Below are positions 1 to 6,437 of a DNA stretch of 9,513 nt, piece by piece; position 1 is the stretch's first letter, and every line of letters starts with the position of its first letter. The notes under the pieces were generated by a model. It was not told where the DNA came from and did no database searches. It saw only the letters and a program-made list of their open reading frames with translations. Source of the DNA: Chloroflexota bacterium (GTDB taxonomy: Bacteria > Chloroflexota > Dehalococcoidia > JABGRK01). The stretch lies in assembly GCA_030665485.1 (NCBI GenBank), contig DAOUZV010000041.1, positions 1 through 9,513 of the forward strand, read 5' to 3'. Both the position numbers and the translations under genes were made by a program.

Positions 1-183
1 ATCAATCCCATGATAGGTGCTGCAGGAGTATCCGCGGTACCTATGGCATCGAGGGTTGTACAGACTATGGGGCAGAAAGAAAATCCCAGGAATTTCCTGC
101 TTATGCACGCCATGGGGCCCAATATAGCGGGCGTCATTGGCACTGCGGTGGCCGCGGGCGTGTTCATCAGCATGATCGGCTAG
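1..183 (+). CDS. Sodium-translocating decarboxylase beta subunit, C-terminal end (partial)
   Basis: Frame 1 is open from the first base to a TAG at 181-183 and gives 60 residues, so the 5' part lies outside the window. The visible tail holds NPMIGAAGVSAVPMASR, then a run ending NFLLMHAMGPNIAGVIG, followed by a hydrophobic Ala/Gly/Val-rich end. This matches, from memory of the family, the conserved C terminus of the integral-membrane beta subunit of oxaloacetate, methylmalonyl-CoA or glutaconyl-CoA decarboxylases (OadB/MmdB/GcdB). That subunit couples decarboxylation of a biotin-bound carboxyl group to Na+ export across the cytoplasmic membrane. The substrate cannot be told from this fragment, so no gene symbol is given. 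The next gene has its own promoter 75-100 bases downstream, so the decarboxylase operon probably ends here. I see no strong terminator hairpin in 184-258. Confidence 0.88.
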   Translation: MNPMIGAAGVSAVPMASRVVQTMGQKENPRNFLLMHAMGPNIAGVIGTAVAAGVFISMIG

Positions 184-258
184 TATATACAGCTTAATAA
201 ATGAATAGTTTAAAGAGGCGGGTCGCATTTGGCTTGACTTTTCATTTTCAACCTCATT

Positions 259-286
259 TTGAAGCGTGGTGAATTTGGGGTATAAT
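259..286 (+). promoter_or_regulatory. Probable sigma70-type promoter of the diaphorase operon
   Basis: TTGAAG (259-264) and a perfect TATAAT (281-286) are separated by 16 bases, close to the sigma70 optimum. The expected transcription start, about 7 bases after the -10 box, falls near 293. That is only about 3 bases ahead of the ATG at 296, so the message would be almost leaderless. A TTGACT at 234-239 is a better -35 match but lies 41 bases from the TATAAT and cannot pair with it. The assignment is by consensus only. Confidence 0.55.
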
Positions 287-295
287 GGGGCTCGT

Positions 296-796
296 ATGGA
301 AGATAAACCGGTCATAGAGCAGATAACGCCGATACTGAAAAGGTACCGGCGCGAGCGCAAGAACCTGATACCCATCCTTCAGGATGTGCAGGAAAAGATG
401 CATTACCTGCCACTTGAGTCAATAGTGGAGGTAGCCAGCTTCTTTGATATAGCGCCCAGCGCCGTCTATGGGGTCGTTACCTTCTACAATCAGTTCCGTA
501 TGGTTCCCCCCGGCAAGCATCCCATCAAGGTTTGCCTTGGCACCGCCTGCCATATGAAGAGTGGTGAGCTTGTTTCGGAGGCCTGGGAGCGGGAGCTGGG
601 CATAAAGGTGGGCCAAGTAACCGAGGATCGGGAGTTCGATCTGGAGCGTGTCGCCTGCGTCGGCTGCTGCGCTATGGCTCCTGTGGCTGTGGTAGATGAA
701 ACTGTGCACGGGCAGGTGACCCCCACCAAGATTCAGGGTATTGTCGGCGCTATCAAGCGCGGGGACGAATATGAACTTCAGCAAGATACGCAGTGA
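296..796 (+). CDS. nuoE: NuoE/HydC-like [2Fe-2S] thioredoxin-fold subunit
   Basis: This 166-aa protein belongs to the 24 kDa NADH dehydrogenase subunit family (NuoE, HoxE, HydC). It carries one [2Fe-2S] cluster at the NAD(H)-oxidising end of soluble diaphorases and complex I. The helical N-terminal part (about 7-60, including LIPILQDVQEKMHYLP) is followed by the thioredoxin-like domain. The four ligand cysteines are C80 and C85 (CLGTAC) and C121 and C125 (CVGCC, before the APVAVV motif). C124 is an extra cysteine inside the second pair. The length is normal for the family. I chose ATG 296 over GTG 266: the family-like N terminus begins just after 296, and the GTG lies upstream of the predicted transcription start. 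GGGG at 287-290 is at most a weak ribosome site. The gene overlaps the NuoF-like gene by 26 bases, which suggests coupled translation and a 1:1 complex. Confidence 0.93.
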   Translation: MEDKPVIEQITPILKRYRRERKNLIPILQDVQEKMHYLPLESIVEVASFFDIAPSAVYGVVTFYNQFRMVPPGKHPIKVCLGTACHMKSGELVSEAWERELGIKVGQVTEDREFDLERVACVGCCAMAPVAVVDETVHGQVTPTKIQGIVGAIKRGDEYELQQDTQ

Positions 797-2675
797 GGCC
801 GTCTCCGATTGGGAGCGGTTCAAGAGCAAAGAGCGGGCCCACATTCTGGTGGGCACATCTACCTGCGGCCGTGCCGCCGGCGCTCTCGAAGTGCTGGATG
901 CTCTTACGAAAAAGATAGAGCAGCGCGGCATCGATGCCGAAATTGCTCAGGTCGGCTGCATGGGCCACTGCTACGCGGAGCCGCTGGTGATTGTGGCCAA
1001 ACCCGGATTGCCGGCCATCGCCTATGGCTACGTTACCCCCGGCATGGCCTCGGTGATAGTCGATAACTGTTTGCTCAAGGACGACCCCTGCCTTGAGTTC
1101 GCACTGGGTGCTCTAGAAGATAATGAACTGATCCCAACCATATATGATATGCCACGGTTTGAGTATGAAAACAGGCTTATATTACGTAACTGCGGCGATA
1201 TCGATCCCCAAAACATAAACCATTACATCGCAAACGGCGGCTATGCCACGCTTGAATCGATTTTCAAAATGACTCAAAAGGGCCTGATAGACTGCATCAA
1301 AAAGTCTGGTCTGCGTGGCAGAGGCGGAGCCGGTTTTTCTACTGGCGAAAAGTGGGAGATAACAAAAAACGCCCCCGGCAAGGCTACGTACGTTATATGC
1401 AACGCCGATGAGGGCGACCCCGGCGCGTTCATGGATCGGGCCATATTGGAGGGCGATCCGCATGCGGTTATAGAGGGCATGATCATCGCCGCCTACGGGG
1501 TAGGTGCTTCACAGGGCTACATATATGTGCGGGCCGAGTACCCGCTGGCGGTTCAGACCATCCAGCACGCCATAGATCAGGCCGAAAATCTGGGCGTTCT
1601 GGGCCACAATATACTGGGCTCAAAGTTCAATTTCGAGATAGAGGTTTTCCGCGGCTCGGGCGCCTTCGTCTGCGGCGAGGAAACAGCACTCATCGCCTCC
1701 ATAGAGGGCAGAAGGGGCATGCCATATAATCGGCCCCCCTATCCGGCAACGAGAGGTCTTTTCGGTATGCCCACGGTGGTAAACAACGTCAAAACATTTG
1801 CCACCGCCCCGCTCATCGTAGACCGCGGCGCAAACTGGTACAACTCCATTGGCACCGAAAGCAGCAAGGGCACGGCCGTTTTCGCGCTGGCGGGCAAGGT
1901 GGTAAACACGGGTCTGGTAGAGGTGCCCATGGGTACAGCGCTACGCAGCGTGGTTAACGATGTGGGTGGCGGCGTGCCGCACGGCAAAAAATTCAAGGCG
2001 GTGCAGATAGGCGGCCCCTCTGGCGGATGCCTGCCCGAAAGCGCGCTCGATCTGCCTGTAGACTTCGATTCTCTTACCGAGGCGGGAGCCATATTTGGCT
2101 CCGGCGGCATGGTGGTGCTGGACGAGGACAACTGCATGGTGGAGGCGGCCCGCTACTTCCTCGATTTTACGCAGAAGGAATCATGTGGCAAGTGCACCAT
2201 GTGCCGGCTGGGATCAAAGCACATGCTCAATATGCTGGAAGATATCGTACATGGCAACGGCAAAATTGAGTATCTGGACTTGCTTACGGACCTTGCCGCG
2301 GATATAGAGGAGGGCTCGCTCTGCGGCCTGGGCAAAACGGCGCCCAACCCTGTTCTAACAACGCTTCGCTACTTCCATGATGAGTACGAGGCGCATATCA
2401 TAGAGAAACGCTGCCCCGCGCTATCGTGCAAGGATTTGATCGCCTACTACATCCTCCCCGACAAGTGCGAAAGAAGCTGCGATGCCTGCGTTGGTATATG
2501 CACCGCCGAGGCCATCTTCAGCGGCAAAAAGAGGATAAAGGTTGTCGATCAGGATAAATGCGTCAAATGCGATACCTGCGTGGCAGCCTGCCCTCCCGAA
2601 TATAGCGCCATAATCAGGGTATCACCCGCAAGCGCCGTACCGGAAACTGAGAAAAGGCCGGAGAAGGCAAAATAA
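771..2675 (+). CDS. nuoF: NuoF/HydB/HoxF-like NADH-binding flavoprotein subunit with N- and C-terminal iron-sulfur extensions
   Basis: This 634-aa soluble subunit carries the NAD(H) and FMN site of a diaphorase module. In order: a thioredoxin-like domain (about 20-115) with C32, C63 and C67; the FMN/NAD core with SGLRGRGGAGFSTGEKW (179-195), CNADEGDPGAFMDR (210-223) and the GAFVCGEETALI stretch near 297-308; the N3-type [4Fe-4S] site C472-x2-C475-x2-C478 plus C518 in GSLCGLG; and a C-terminal ferredoxin-like domain. The last has C566-x3-C570-x2-C573-x3-C577 and a regular C597-x2-C600-x2-C603-x3-C607. The domain order is that of HydB and NADP/NAD-linked formate dehydrogenase beta subunits rather than complex I NuoF, which lacks the C-terminal ferredoxin. 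The start is ATG 771, preceded by GGGGAC; a TTG at 741 is in frame but adds ten residues with no family likeness. Oddities are the missing first cysteine of the thioredoxin-like domain (V27 in its place) and the C-x3-C spacing. The stop TAA shares its last A with the next ATG. Confidence 0.94.
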   Translation: MNFSKIRSEAVSDWERFKSKERAHILVGTSTCGRAAGALEVLDALTKKIEQRGIDAEIAQVGCMGHCYAEPLVIVAKPGLPAIAYGYVTPGMASVIVDNCLLKDDPCLEFALGALEDNELIPTIYDMPRFEYENRLILRNCGDIDPQNINHYIANGGYATLESIFKMTQKGLIDCIKKSGLRGRGGAGFSTGEKWEITKNAPGKATYVICNADEGDPGAFMDRAILEGDPHAVIEGMIIAAYGVGASQGYIYVRAEYPLAVQTIQHAIDQAENLGVLGHNILGSKFNFEIEVFRGSGAFVCGEETALIASIEGRRGMPYNRPPYPATRGLFGMPTVVNNVKTFATAPLIVDRGANWYNSIGTESSKGTAVFALAGKVVNTGLVEVPMGTALRSVVNDVGGGVPHGKKFKAVQIGGPSGGCLPESALDLPVDFDSLTEAGAIFGSGGMVVLDEDNCMVEAARYFLDFTQKESCGKCTMCRLGSKHMLNMLEDIVHGNGKIEYLDLLTDLAADIEEGSLCGLGKTAPNPVLTTLRYFHDEYEAHIIEKRCPALSCKDLIAYYILPDKCERSCDACVGICTAEAIFSGKKRIKVVDQDKCVKCDTCVAACPPEYSAIIRVSPASAVPETEKRPEKAK

Positions 2676-3316
2676 TGGCACAGGCTAAAGTCAAACTAAC
2701 AATCAATGGTCAAGAAGTTGAAGCCAAAAGCGGTGACATGATTCTGTGGGCCGCTCTGGATGCAGGCATCTTCATCCCCAACCTGTGCGCCATACGGGAT
2801 AAGGATCACCCACAAACTGGCTGTCGCCTGTGCCTCGTGGAAATAGAAGGGTATGATAAACTCATTACCGCATGCAGCGAGCCCGTGATCAAGGGTATGG
2901 TGGTTAAAACGAACACCGAGCGCGTTGACCGCATCCGCCATACCGCGTTCGAACTGCTCATGTCCAACCACAATATAGACTGTAAAAACTGCGTCCAAAA
3001 CGGAAGCTGCGCCCTACAGGAAACCGCCTCCAAGCTCAAGTATAAGCTCAAGCCAGAACGATTGCCCTCCATCGTACGCTCGCTGCCCATAGACGACAGC
3101 CACCCGCTGTTTACCTACGATCCTAACAAGTGCGTGCTGTGCGGCAAATGTGTCTGGGCCTGCGAGCAATCGGGCGCTGGCGAGCTGCAGTTCGCCTTCC
3201 GCGGCATCGATACCGTGATCAGTACGCTGGGTGGTGTGCCACTGGTGCAGTCCGGGTGCAAGGGTTGTGCCGATTGCGTAACGGTCTGCCCCGTCGGCGC
3301 TTTAGTGCTGCGCTGA
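2675..3316 (+). CDS. HoxU/NuoG-N-terminus-like iron-sulfur subunit
   Basis: This 213-aa electron-transfer protein has the cofactor layout of the N-terminal part of NuoG, HoxU and Fe-hydrogenase/formate dehydrogenase large subunits. A plant-type [2Fe-2S] domain (about 5-80) has C38, C50, C53 and C67. A His-Cys [4Fe-4S] site follows with H99-x3-C103-x2-C106-x5-C112. Two [4Fe-4S] sites come next: C153-x2-C156-x2-C159-x3-C163 and C195-x2-C198-x2-C201-x3-C205. The protein stops right after the last cluster, so there is no molybdopterin or H-cluster domain, and it can only relay electrons. The start ATG overlaps the previous stop (TAATG at 2673-2677), with GGAGAAGG upstream as ribosome site. It likely forms a trimer with the two preceding gene products. 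The terminal redox partner is not in the operon. HoxU is the nearest named relative by size and domain order, but I do not assign the symbol. Confidence 0.9.
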   Translation: MAQAKVKLTINGQEVEAKSGDMILWAALDAGIFIPNLCAIRDKDHPQTGCRLCLVEIEGYDKLITACSEPVIKGMVVKTNTERVDRIRHTAFELLMSNHNIDCKNCVQNGSCALQETASKLKYKLKPERLPSIVRSLPIDDSHPLFTYDPNKCVLCGKCVWACEQSGAGELQFAFRGIDTVISTLGGVPLVQSGCKGCADCVTVCPVGALVLR

Positions 3317-3341
3317 TCCAACCTAAATTTTCAGCAAAAAG

Positions 3342-3371
3342 AAAAGCCAGGATTTTTACCCCTGGCCTTTT
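3342..3371. terminator. Hairpin between convergent operons, probable bidirectional terminator
   Basis: GCCAGG (3346-3351) pairs with CCTGGC (3361-3366) around a 9-base loop. The arms are flanked by AAAA (3342-3345) and TTTT (3368-3371), which can extend the stem past one bulged C at 3367. Read on the - strand, the hairpin is followed by TTTTCTTTTT, a good intrinsic terminator for hdrA. Read on the + strand, it is followed by TTTTCATTTAT, weaker but plausible for the diaphorase operon. It lies between the stops at 3316 (+) and 3395 (-). Confidence 0.75.
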
Positions 3372-3394
3372 CATTTATCTATTGTCTGGTTTGC

Positions 3395-5488
3395 TTATAC
3401 CAGCACGCCCTCAATCTCAGCCATAATCTGTTGCAGTGTGAAGTGTCTGCCGGTAACGGCGGCACTGGGACAGGCGGCCACACAGGTGCCGCACCCTTTA
3501 CACAGCGCCTGGTTCACACTCGATACCTTCCTCTCTTCGTCGAAGGAAACGGCCTTGTACGGGCACAGCGTCACGCATACCTGACAGCCGGAACATTTGT
3601 CCTCGTCAATAACGGCGCTGATGGCCTCCATCTCTACAGTACCTCTGGTTACTATCGCCAGAGCGCGGGCCGCAGCCGCAGAAGCCTGTGCCACCGTGTC
3701 GGGGATATCCTTCGGACCCTGGCAGCAGCCAGCAATTAGTACGCCGTCGGTCGCCGTGGCAATAGGATCCAGCTTGGGGTGCTTCTCCAAGAAGAATCCC
3801 TCCTTGCTGCGGCTTACCAGGAACTTGTTGGCTACTTCAGCGGCGTCTTTGCGCGGCTCAAGGCCGGTTCCCAGAATAACCATATCAAGCGGGATGCGCC
3901 TTTGCATGTTAATCAGCGTATCCTCAACCTGCACAACCAGCTTGCCTTTTTCCTCATCATTTTCGGCCACGTTGGTTACCTCCCCAACCTTGCCGCGGAT
4001 GAAGATGGTTCCGTCTTCCAGCGCACGGTTATAGAACTCTTCGTAGCCCTTGCCGAAACATCGCAGGTCAATGTAGAAGTTGTACACTTCGACTCCCGGG
4101 AGGTGCTCCCTGAGGAAGTGGCCGAACTTGATGGAGTACATACAGCATACTCGCGAGCAGTACTCGTTGTAATTAATGTCGCGGCTACCGACGCAGTGGA
4201 TGATGCCCACCTTCTTCGGCTCGGTGCCGTCCTTTTTGACTATGCGTCCTGCGGTGGGGCCGGTCGAGCTGATCATTCGCTCAAACTCAAGGCCGTTTAC
4301 CACGTCGTCCAGCCTGCCGTAGCCGTATTGGTACATCGGCGAAGCATCGAATTGATCGTATCCGGTGGTGATGATTATATTGCCAACCTCGACCTCTACG
4401 ATCTCCTCTTTCTGCTCAAAGTCTATGGCACCAACCTCACAGAACTTGGCGCATGCGCCGCACTTGCCGTTCTGAATGTAGGTGCAAAGCTCCGCATCGA
4501 TTACGGGCACATTGGGCACTGATTGTGCGAAAGGAGTGTAAATCACCTTTCTTTCACCCAGACCCTCGTCGTAGTTATTGGGCGCCTTAAACGGGCATTT
4601 TTCCTGACAGATGCCGCATCCGGTGCACTTGTCAAAGTCCACATAGCGAGGTTTTTTCTTAACTTTAACTGAGAAGTTGCCCACATAACCATCAACGTCT
4701 TTCACCTCGCTGTAGGTCATCAGCTCGATATTGGGGTGCGAACCAGCGGTGGACATCTTGGGAGTTAGAATACAGGCCGAACAGTCCAGGGTGGGGAAGG
4801 TTTTATCCAGCTGCATCATATGCCCGCCGATCGACGGCTCTCTTTCTACCAGATATACCTTGTTGCCGGAATCGGCTATTTCTATGGCCGCCTGAATACC
4901 GGCAATGCCGCCGCCCACAACCAGAGTGGCCGATTTTACAGGAACTTGCTTGGTTTCCAGTGGCTCGTGGTAGTACACACGCCTAACGGCTGCGTTAACC
5001 AACGCCTTGGCCTTTTCGGTTGCTATGTCCTTGTCCTCGTGCACCCATGAGACGTGCTCGCGGATGTTGGCCATCTCCAACAGGTACTGGTTGACACCAG
5101 CCTCGGCAGTGGCCCGCCTGAAGGTTGGCTCATGCATCTTGGGCGAGCAAGATGCCACCACAACACGGTTTATGCCGTTCTTTTTTATGTCTTCCTTGAT
5201 CAATTCTTGGCCCGGGTCGGAGCACATGAACTTGTAGTCCTTGGACACCGCAACATTTTCTAGACCTGCTGCGTATTTGGCAACCGCCTCCACATCGACC
5301 GTACCGGCGATGTTGGTGCCGCAATGACAAATGTAAACACCTATCTTAGGCTCGTCACTTGCAGTTTTTGTCGCCTCTTTGGGAGCTTCTGCCGCGGCCT
5401 CCCGGGGTGTTTCCTGGATTTCGTCCCGTGGTTTTTCTGCCTTGGTTGCTTTAGCTTTTTTGGTTGACTTTGCGTCCTTTTTTGCCAC
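3395..5488 (-). CDS. hdrA: HdrA-like FAD/iron-sulfur subunit (heterodisulfide reductase subunit A family)
   Basis: The 697-aa protein is a flavin-containing electron-distributing subunit of the HdrA family. In methanogens HdrA is the FAD site for flavin-based electron bifurcation; bacterial homologues serve Hdr-like complexes. Visible parts: a K/A/E/P-rich tail (1-47); the N-terminal family motif IGVYICHCGTNI (49-60) with C54 and C56; a Rossmann FAD motif VGGGIAG (191-197) with VEREPSIGGHM (214-224); [4Fe-4S] ligands C288/C291/C294/C298 and C335/C343/C346/C350; a conserved cysteine group C432, C444, C448, C449; and a C-terminal two-cluster ferredoxin, C632/C635/C638/C642 and C663/C666/C669/C673. 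Without the tail, its length of about 650 fits methanogen HdrA, and there is no MvhD fusion. The start is GTG, preceded by GGGGGG six bases upstream (5495-5500). No hdrB or hdrC is adjacent, so the physiological partner is unknown. It converges with the diaphorase operon. Confidence 0.93.
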   Translation of the reverse strand: MAKKDAKSTKKAKATKAEKPRDEIQETPREAAAEAPKEATKTASDEPKIGVYICHCGTNIAGTVDVEAVAKYAAGLENVAVSKDYKFMCSDPGQELIKEDIKKNGINRVVVASCSPKMHEPTFRRATAEAGVNQYLLEMANIREHVSWVHEDKDIATEKAKALVNAAVRRVYYHEPLETKQVPVKSATLVVGGGIAGIQAAIEIADSGNKVYLVEREPSIGGHMMQLDKTFPTLDCSACILTPKMSTAGSHPNIELMTYSEVKDVDGYVGNFSVKVKKKPRYVDFDKCTGCGICQEKCPFKAPNNYDEGLGERKVIYTPFAQSVPNVPVIDAELCTYIQNGKCGACAKFCEVGAIDFEQKEEIVEVEVGNIIITTGYDQFDASPMYQYGYGRLDDVVNGLEFERMISSTGPTAGRIVKKDGTEPKKVGIIHCVGSRDINYNEYCSRVCCMYSIKFGHFLREHLPGVEVYNFYIDLRCFGKGYEEFYNRALEDGTIFIRGKVGEVTNVAENDEEKGKLVVQVEDTLINMQRRIPLDMVILGTGLEPRKDAAEVANKFLVSRSKEGFFLEKHPKLDPIATATDGVLIAGCCQGPKDIPDTVAQASAAAARALAIVTRGTVEMEAISAVIDEDKCSGCQVCVTLCPYKAVSFDEERKVSSVNQALCKGCGTCVAACPSAAVTGRHFTLQQIMAEIEGVLV

Positions 5489-5538
5489 TTGTTACCCCCC
5501 AGCTTTCTATCTCAATAATGGAATGTATATGCAACATG

Positions 5539-5618
5539 ATAATATGCGAGAAACCATCCTAAGCTTAGCGTACAGGGGTTGTGCCGACAACGTGATTTAC
5601 CTTCAGATCTGGGGTTGT
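5539..5618 (-). promoter_or_regulatory. Possible hdrA promoter/operator region with small repeats
   Basis: The 143-base gap between the unknown gene and hdrA holds, on the - strand, a -10-like TATTAT (5539-5544). A perfect 10-base palindrome CTAAGCTTAG (5559-5568) covers the place where a -35 box would lie. Further upstream are GTTGT-GCCG-ACAAC (5578-5591), an inverted repeat, and two copies of GGGGTTGT on the + strand (5575-5582 and 5611-5618) starting 36 bases apart. The -35 match itself is poor. This is consistent with a regulated promoter for hdrA, but each element is short enough to occur by chance. Confidence 0.25.
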
Positions 5619-5631
5619 TTAGTAGGTGTTT

Positions 5632-6336
5632 TCACCTAAATAATGAAAGGAAACGGTCCTCATATTCTCTGAAAAGCCCCCACCTGTCCATCTCGATTTT
5701 AAGGTCGGGCGGCTCAAGCTCGCCACTTTTAACCATGGCGAACATCTCCTCTATCCTCTGTCTGGCGCCCTGGGGAACGCCGGCGCGGTCTGTATTGAAA
5801 TAACCTCTCGACCCCATCTCGTTTACGTGATGACTCACCGAATTTTCGGTCACCTCGTAGATGAATTTCATCACCGACACGTCCCACATCTCATCCACTC
5901 CCTTGATTATGGTGGAAAGCGGGTCACCATTGCTATCTATCTCCTTGTTGATTCTATCAACCACTGTTTTCATCGGCGAAGATACTATGGATGTGTCCTT
6001 GGGCTCGTTTTTGTAACTGTAGAAGATCCCCGGCGCGTTCGGGCCGTATTTTTCGGCAAGCAACTCAAGGTATTTGCGCGCATGTTTGCTGAAGCCCTCA
6101 AGGTTAAACAGGTAAGAAGGAGTAATCACCTTCGGCCTTTCGGTTATGACCCTGCCTTCCCTTACAACCGTTTCGTCCATGTTTCCGCCCTTATCTAGTA
6201 GGTCGGAGTACACCGGCTTGGTTAAGAGGTAGTAATGAATGTTGGTTGTGCCGAAGGTGGACAGCGTCTGCTTCGGCTGCCTCAAAACAAAGGTGTTACT
6301 TATGGCGTATGCAATTCTTTCGTCTTCTTCGGTCAT
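5632..6336 (-). CDS. Conserved-looking hypothetical protein, 234 aa
   Basis: I do not recognise this protein. It is 234 residues, soluble-looking and charged, with no signal peptide, transmembrane stretch, cysteine cluster or nucleotide-binding loop. It has no cysteine at all. The N-terminal third contains YAISNTFVLRQPKQTLSTFG (10-29) and a YYLLTKPVY segment (35-43). A histidine pair, HH (169-170), follows an acidic-helical stretch near 148-165. The C-terminal 50 residues look helical (RQRIEEMFAMVKSGELEPPD, 192-211). Evidence that it is a real gene: a long ORF with codon use like its neighbours, ATG with AGGAAG five bases upstream (6342-6347), and no better frame on the other strand. It lies upstream of hdrA on the same strand with a 143-base gap, so it may be co-transcribed or independent. 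A small AGGTG-AAAA-CACCT hairpin (5624-5637) spans its stop codon but has no U-tract. Confidence 0.8.
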   Translation of the reverse strand: MTEEDERIAYAISNTFVLRQPKQTLSTFGTTNIHYYLLTKPVYSDLLDKGGNMDETVVREGRVITERPKVITPSYLFNLEGFSKHARKYLELLAEKYGPNAPGIFYSYKNEPKDTSIVSSPMKTVVDRINKEIDSNGDPLSTIIKGVDEMWDVSVMKFIYEVTENSVSHHVNEMGSRGYFNTDRAGVPQGARQRIEEMFAMVKSGELEPPDLKIEMDRWGLFREYEDRFLSLFR

Positions 6337-6437
6337 GCGTGCTTCCTATTCCCTATTTTAAACTGTTTGCACACGGTTTGCCAGCGTGGGCACAGTATGC
6401 GTTAATTTGTTATTATAGCTGTTATAAGGATGTTTGA
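6337..6437. promoter_or_regulatory. Divergent intergenic region with candidate promoters
   Basis: These 101 bases separate two divergent genes, so each probably starts transcription here. For the TatD-like gene (+), TATTAT at 6411-6416 is a -10 candidate, but no good -35 sits at the right distance; TTGCCA at 6378-6383 is 27 bases away. AAGGA at 6426-6430 is its ribosome site, seven bases from the ATG. For the unknown gene (-), a TAAAAT with CTGGCA 18 bases upstream can be read just before its AGGAAG ribosome site. No operator-like repeat stands out. Confidence 0.35.

Noticed and set aside
234..239. TTGACT as -35 box for the diaphorase promoter
   Set aside because: It is 41 bases from the TATAAT at 281, far outside the workable spacing. 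TTGAAG at 259 fits instead.
204..272. Short + strand reading frame of about 22 codons in the gap before the NuoE-like gene
   Set aside because: It is too short, has no ribosome site and overlaps the promoter.
266..295. Upstream GTG start that would add ten residues to the NuoE-like protein
   Set aside because: The added residues have no family likeness and the GTG lies in the promoter spacer, upstream of the predicted transcript start.
419..931. 170-codon - strand open frame across the NuoE-like/NuoF-like junction
   Set aside because: It runs antisense to two genes with intact family motifs, and its product looks like a frame shadow.
3779..4522. Long + strand open frame (247 codons) opposite hdrA
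   Set aside because: It is the antisense shadow of hdrA; its translation has no recognisable family features, while the - strand frame has complete HdrA motifs.
5624..5637. AGGTG-AAAA-CACCT hairpin over the stop codon of the unknown 234-aa gene as a terminator
   Set aside because: The stem has only five pairs and no U-tract follows on the - strand.
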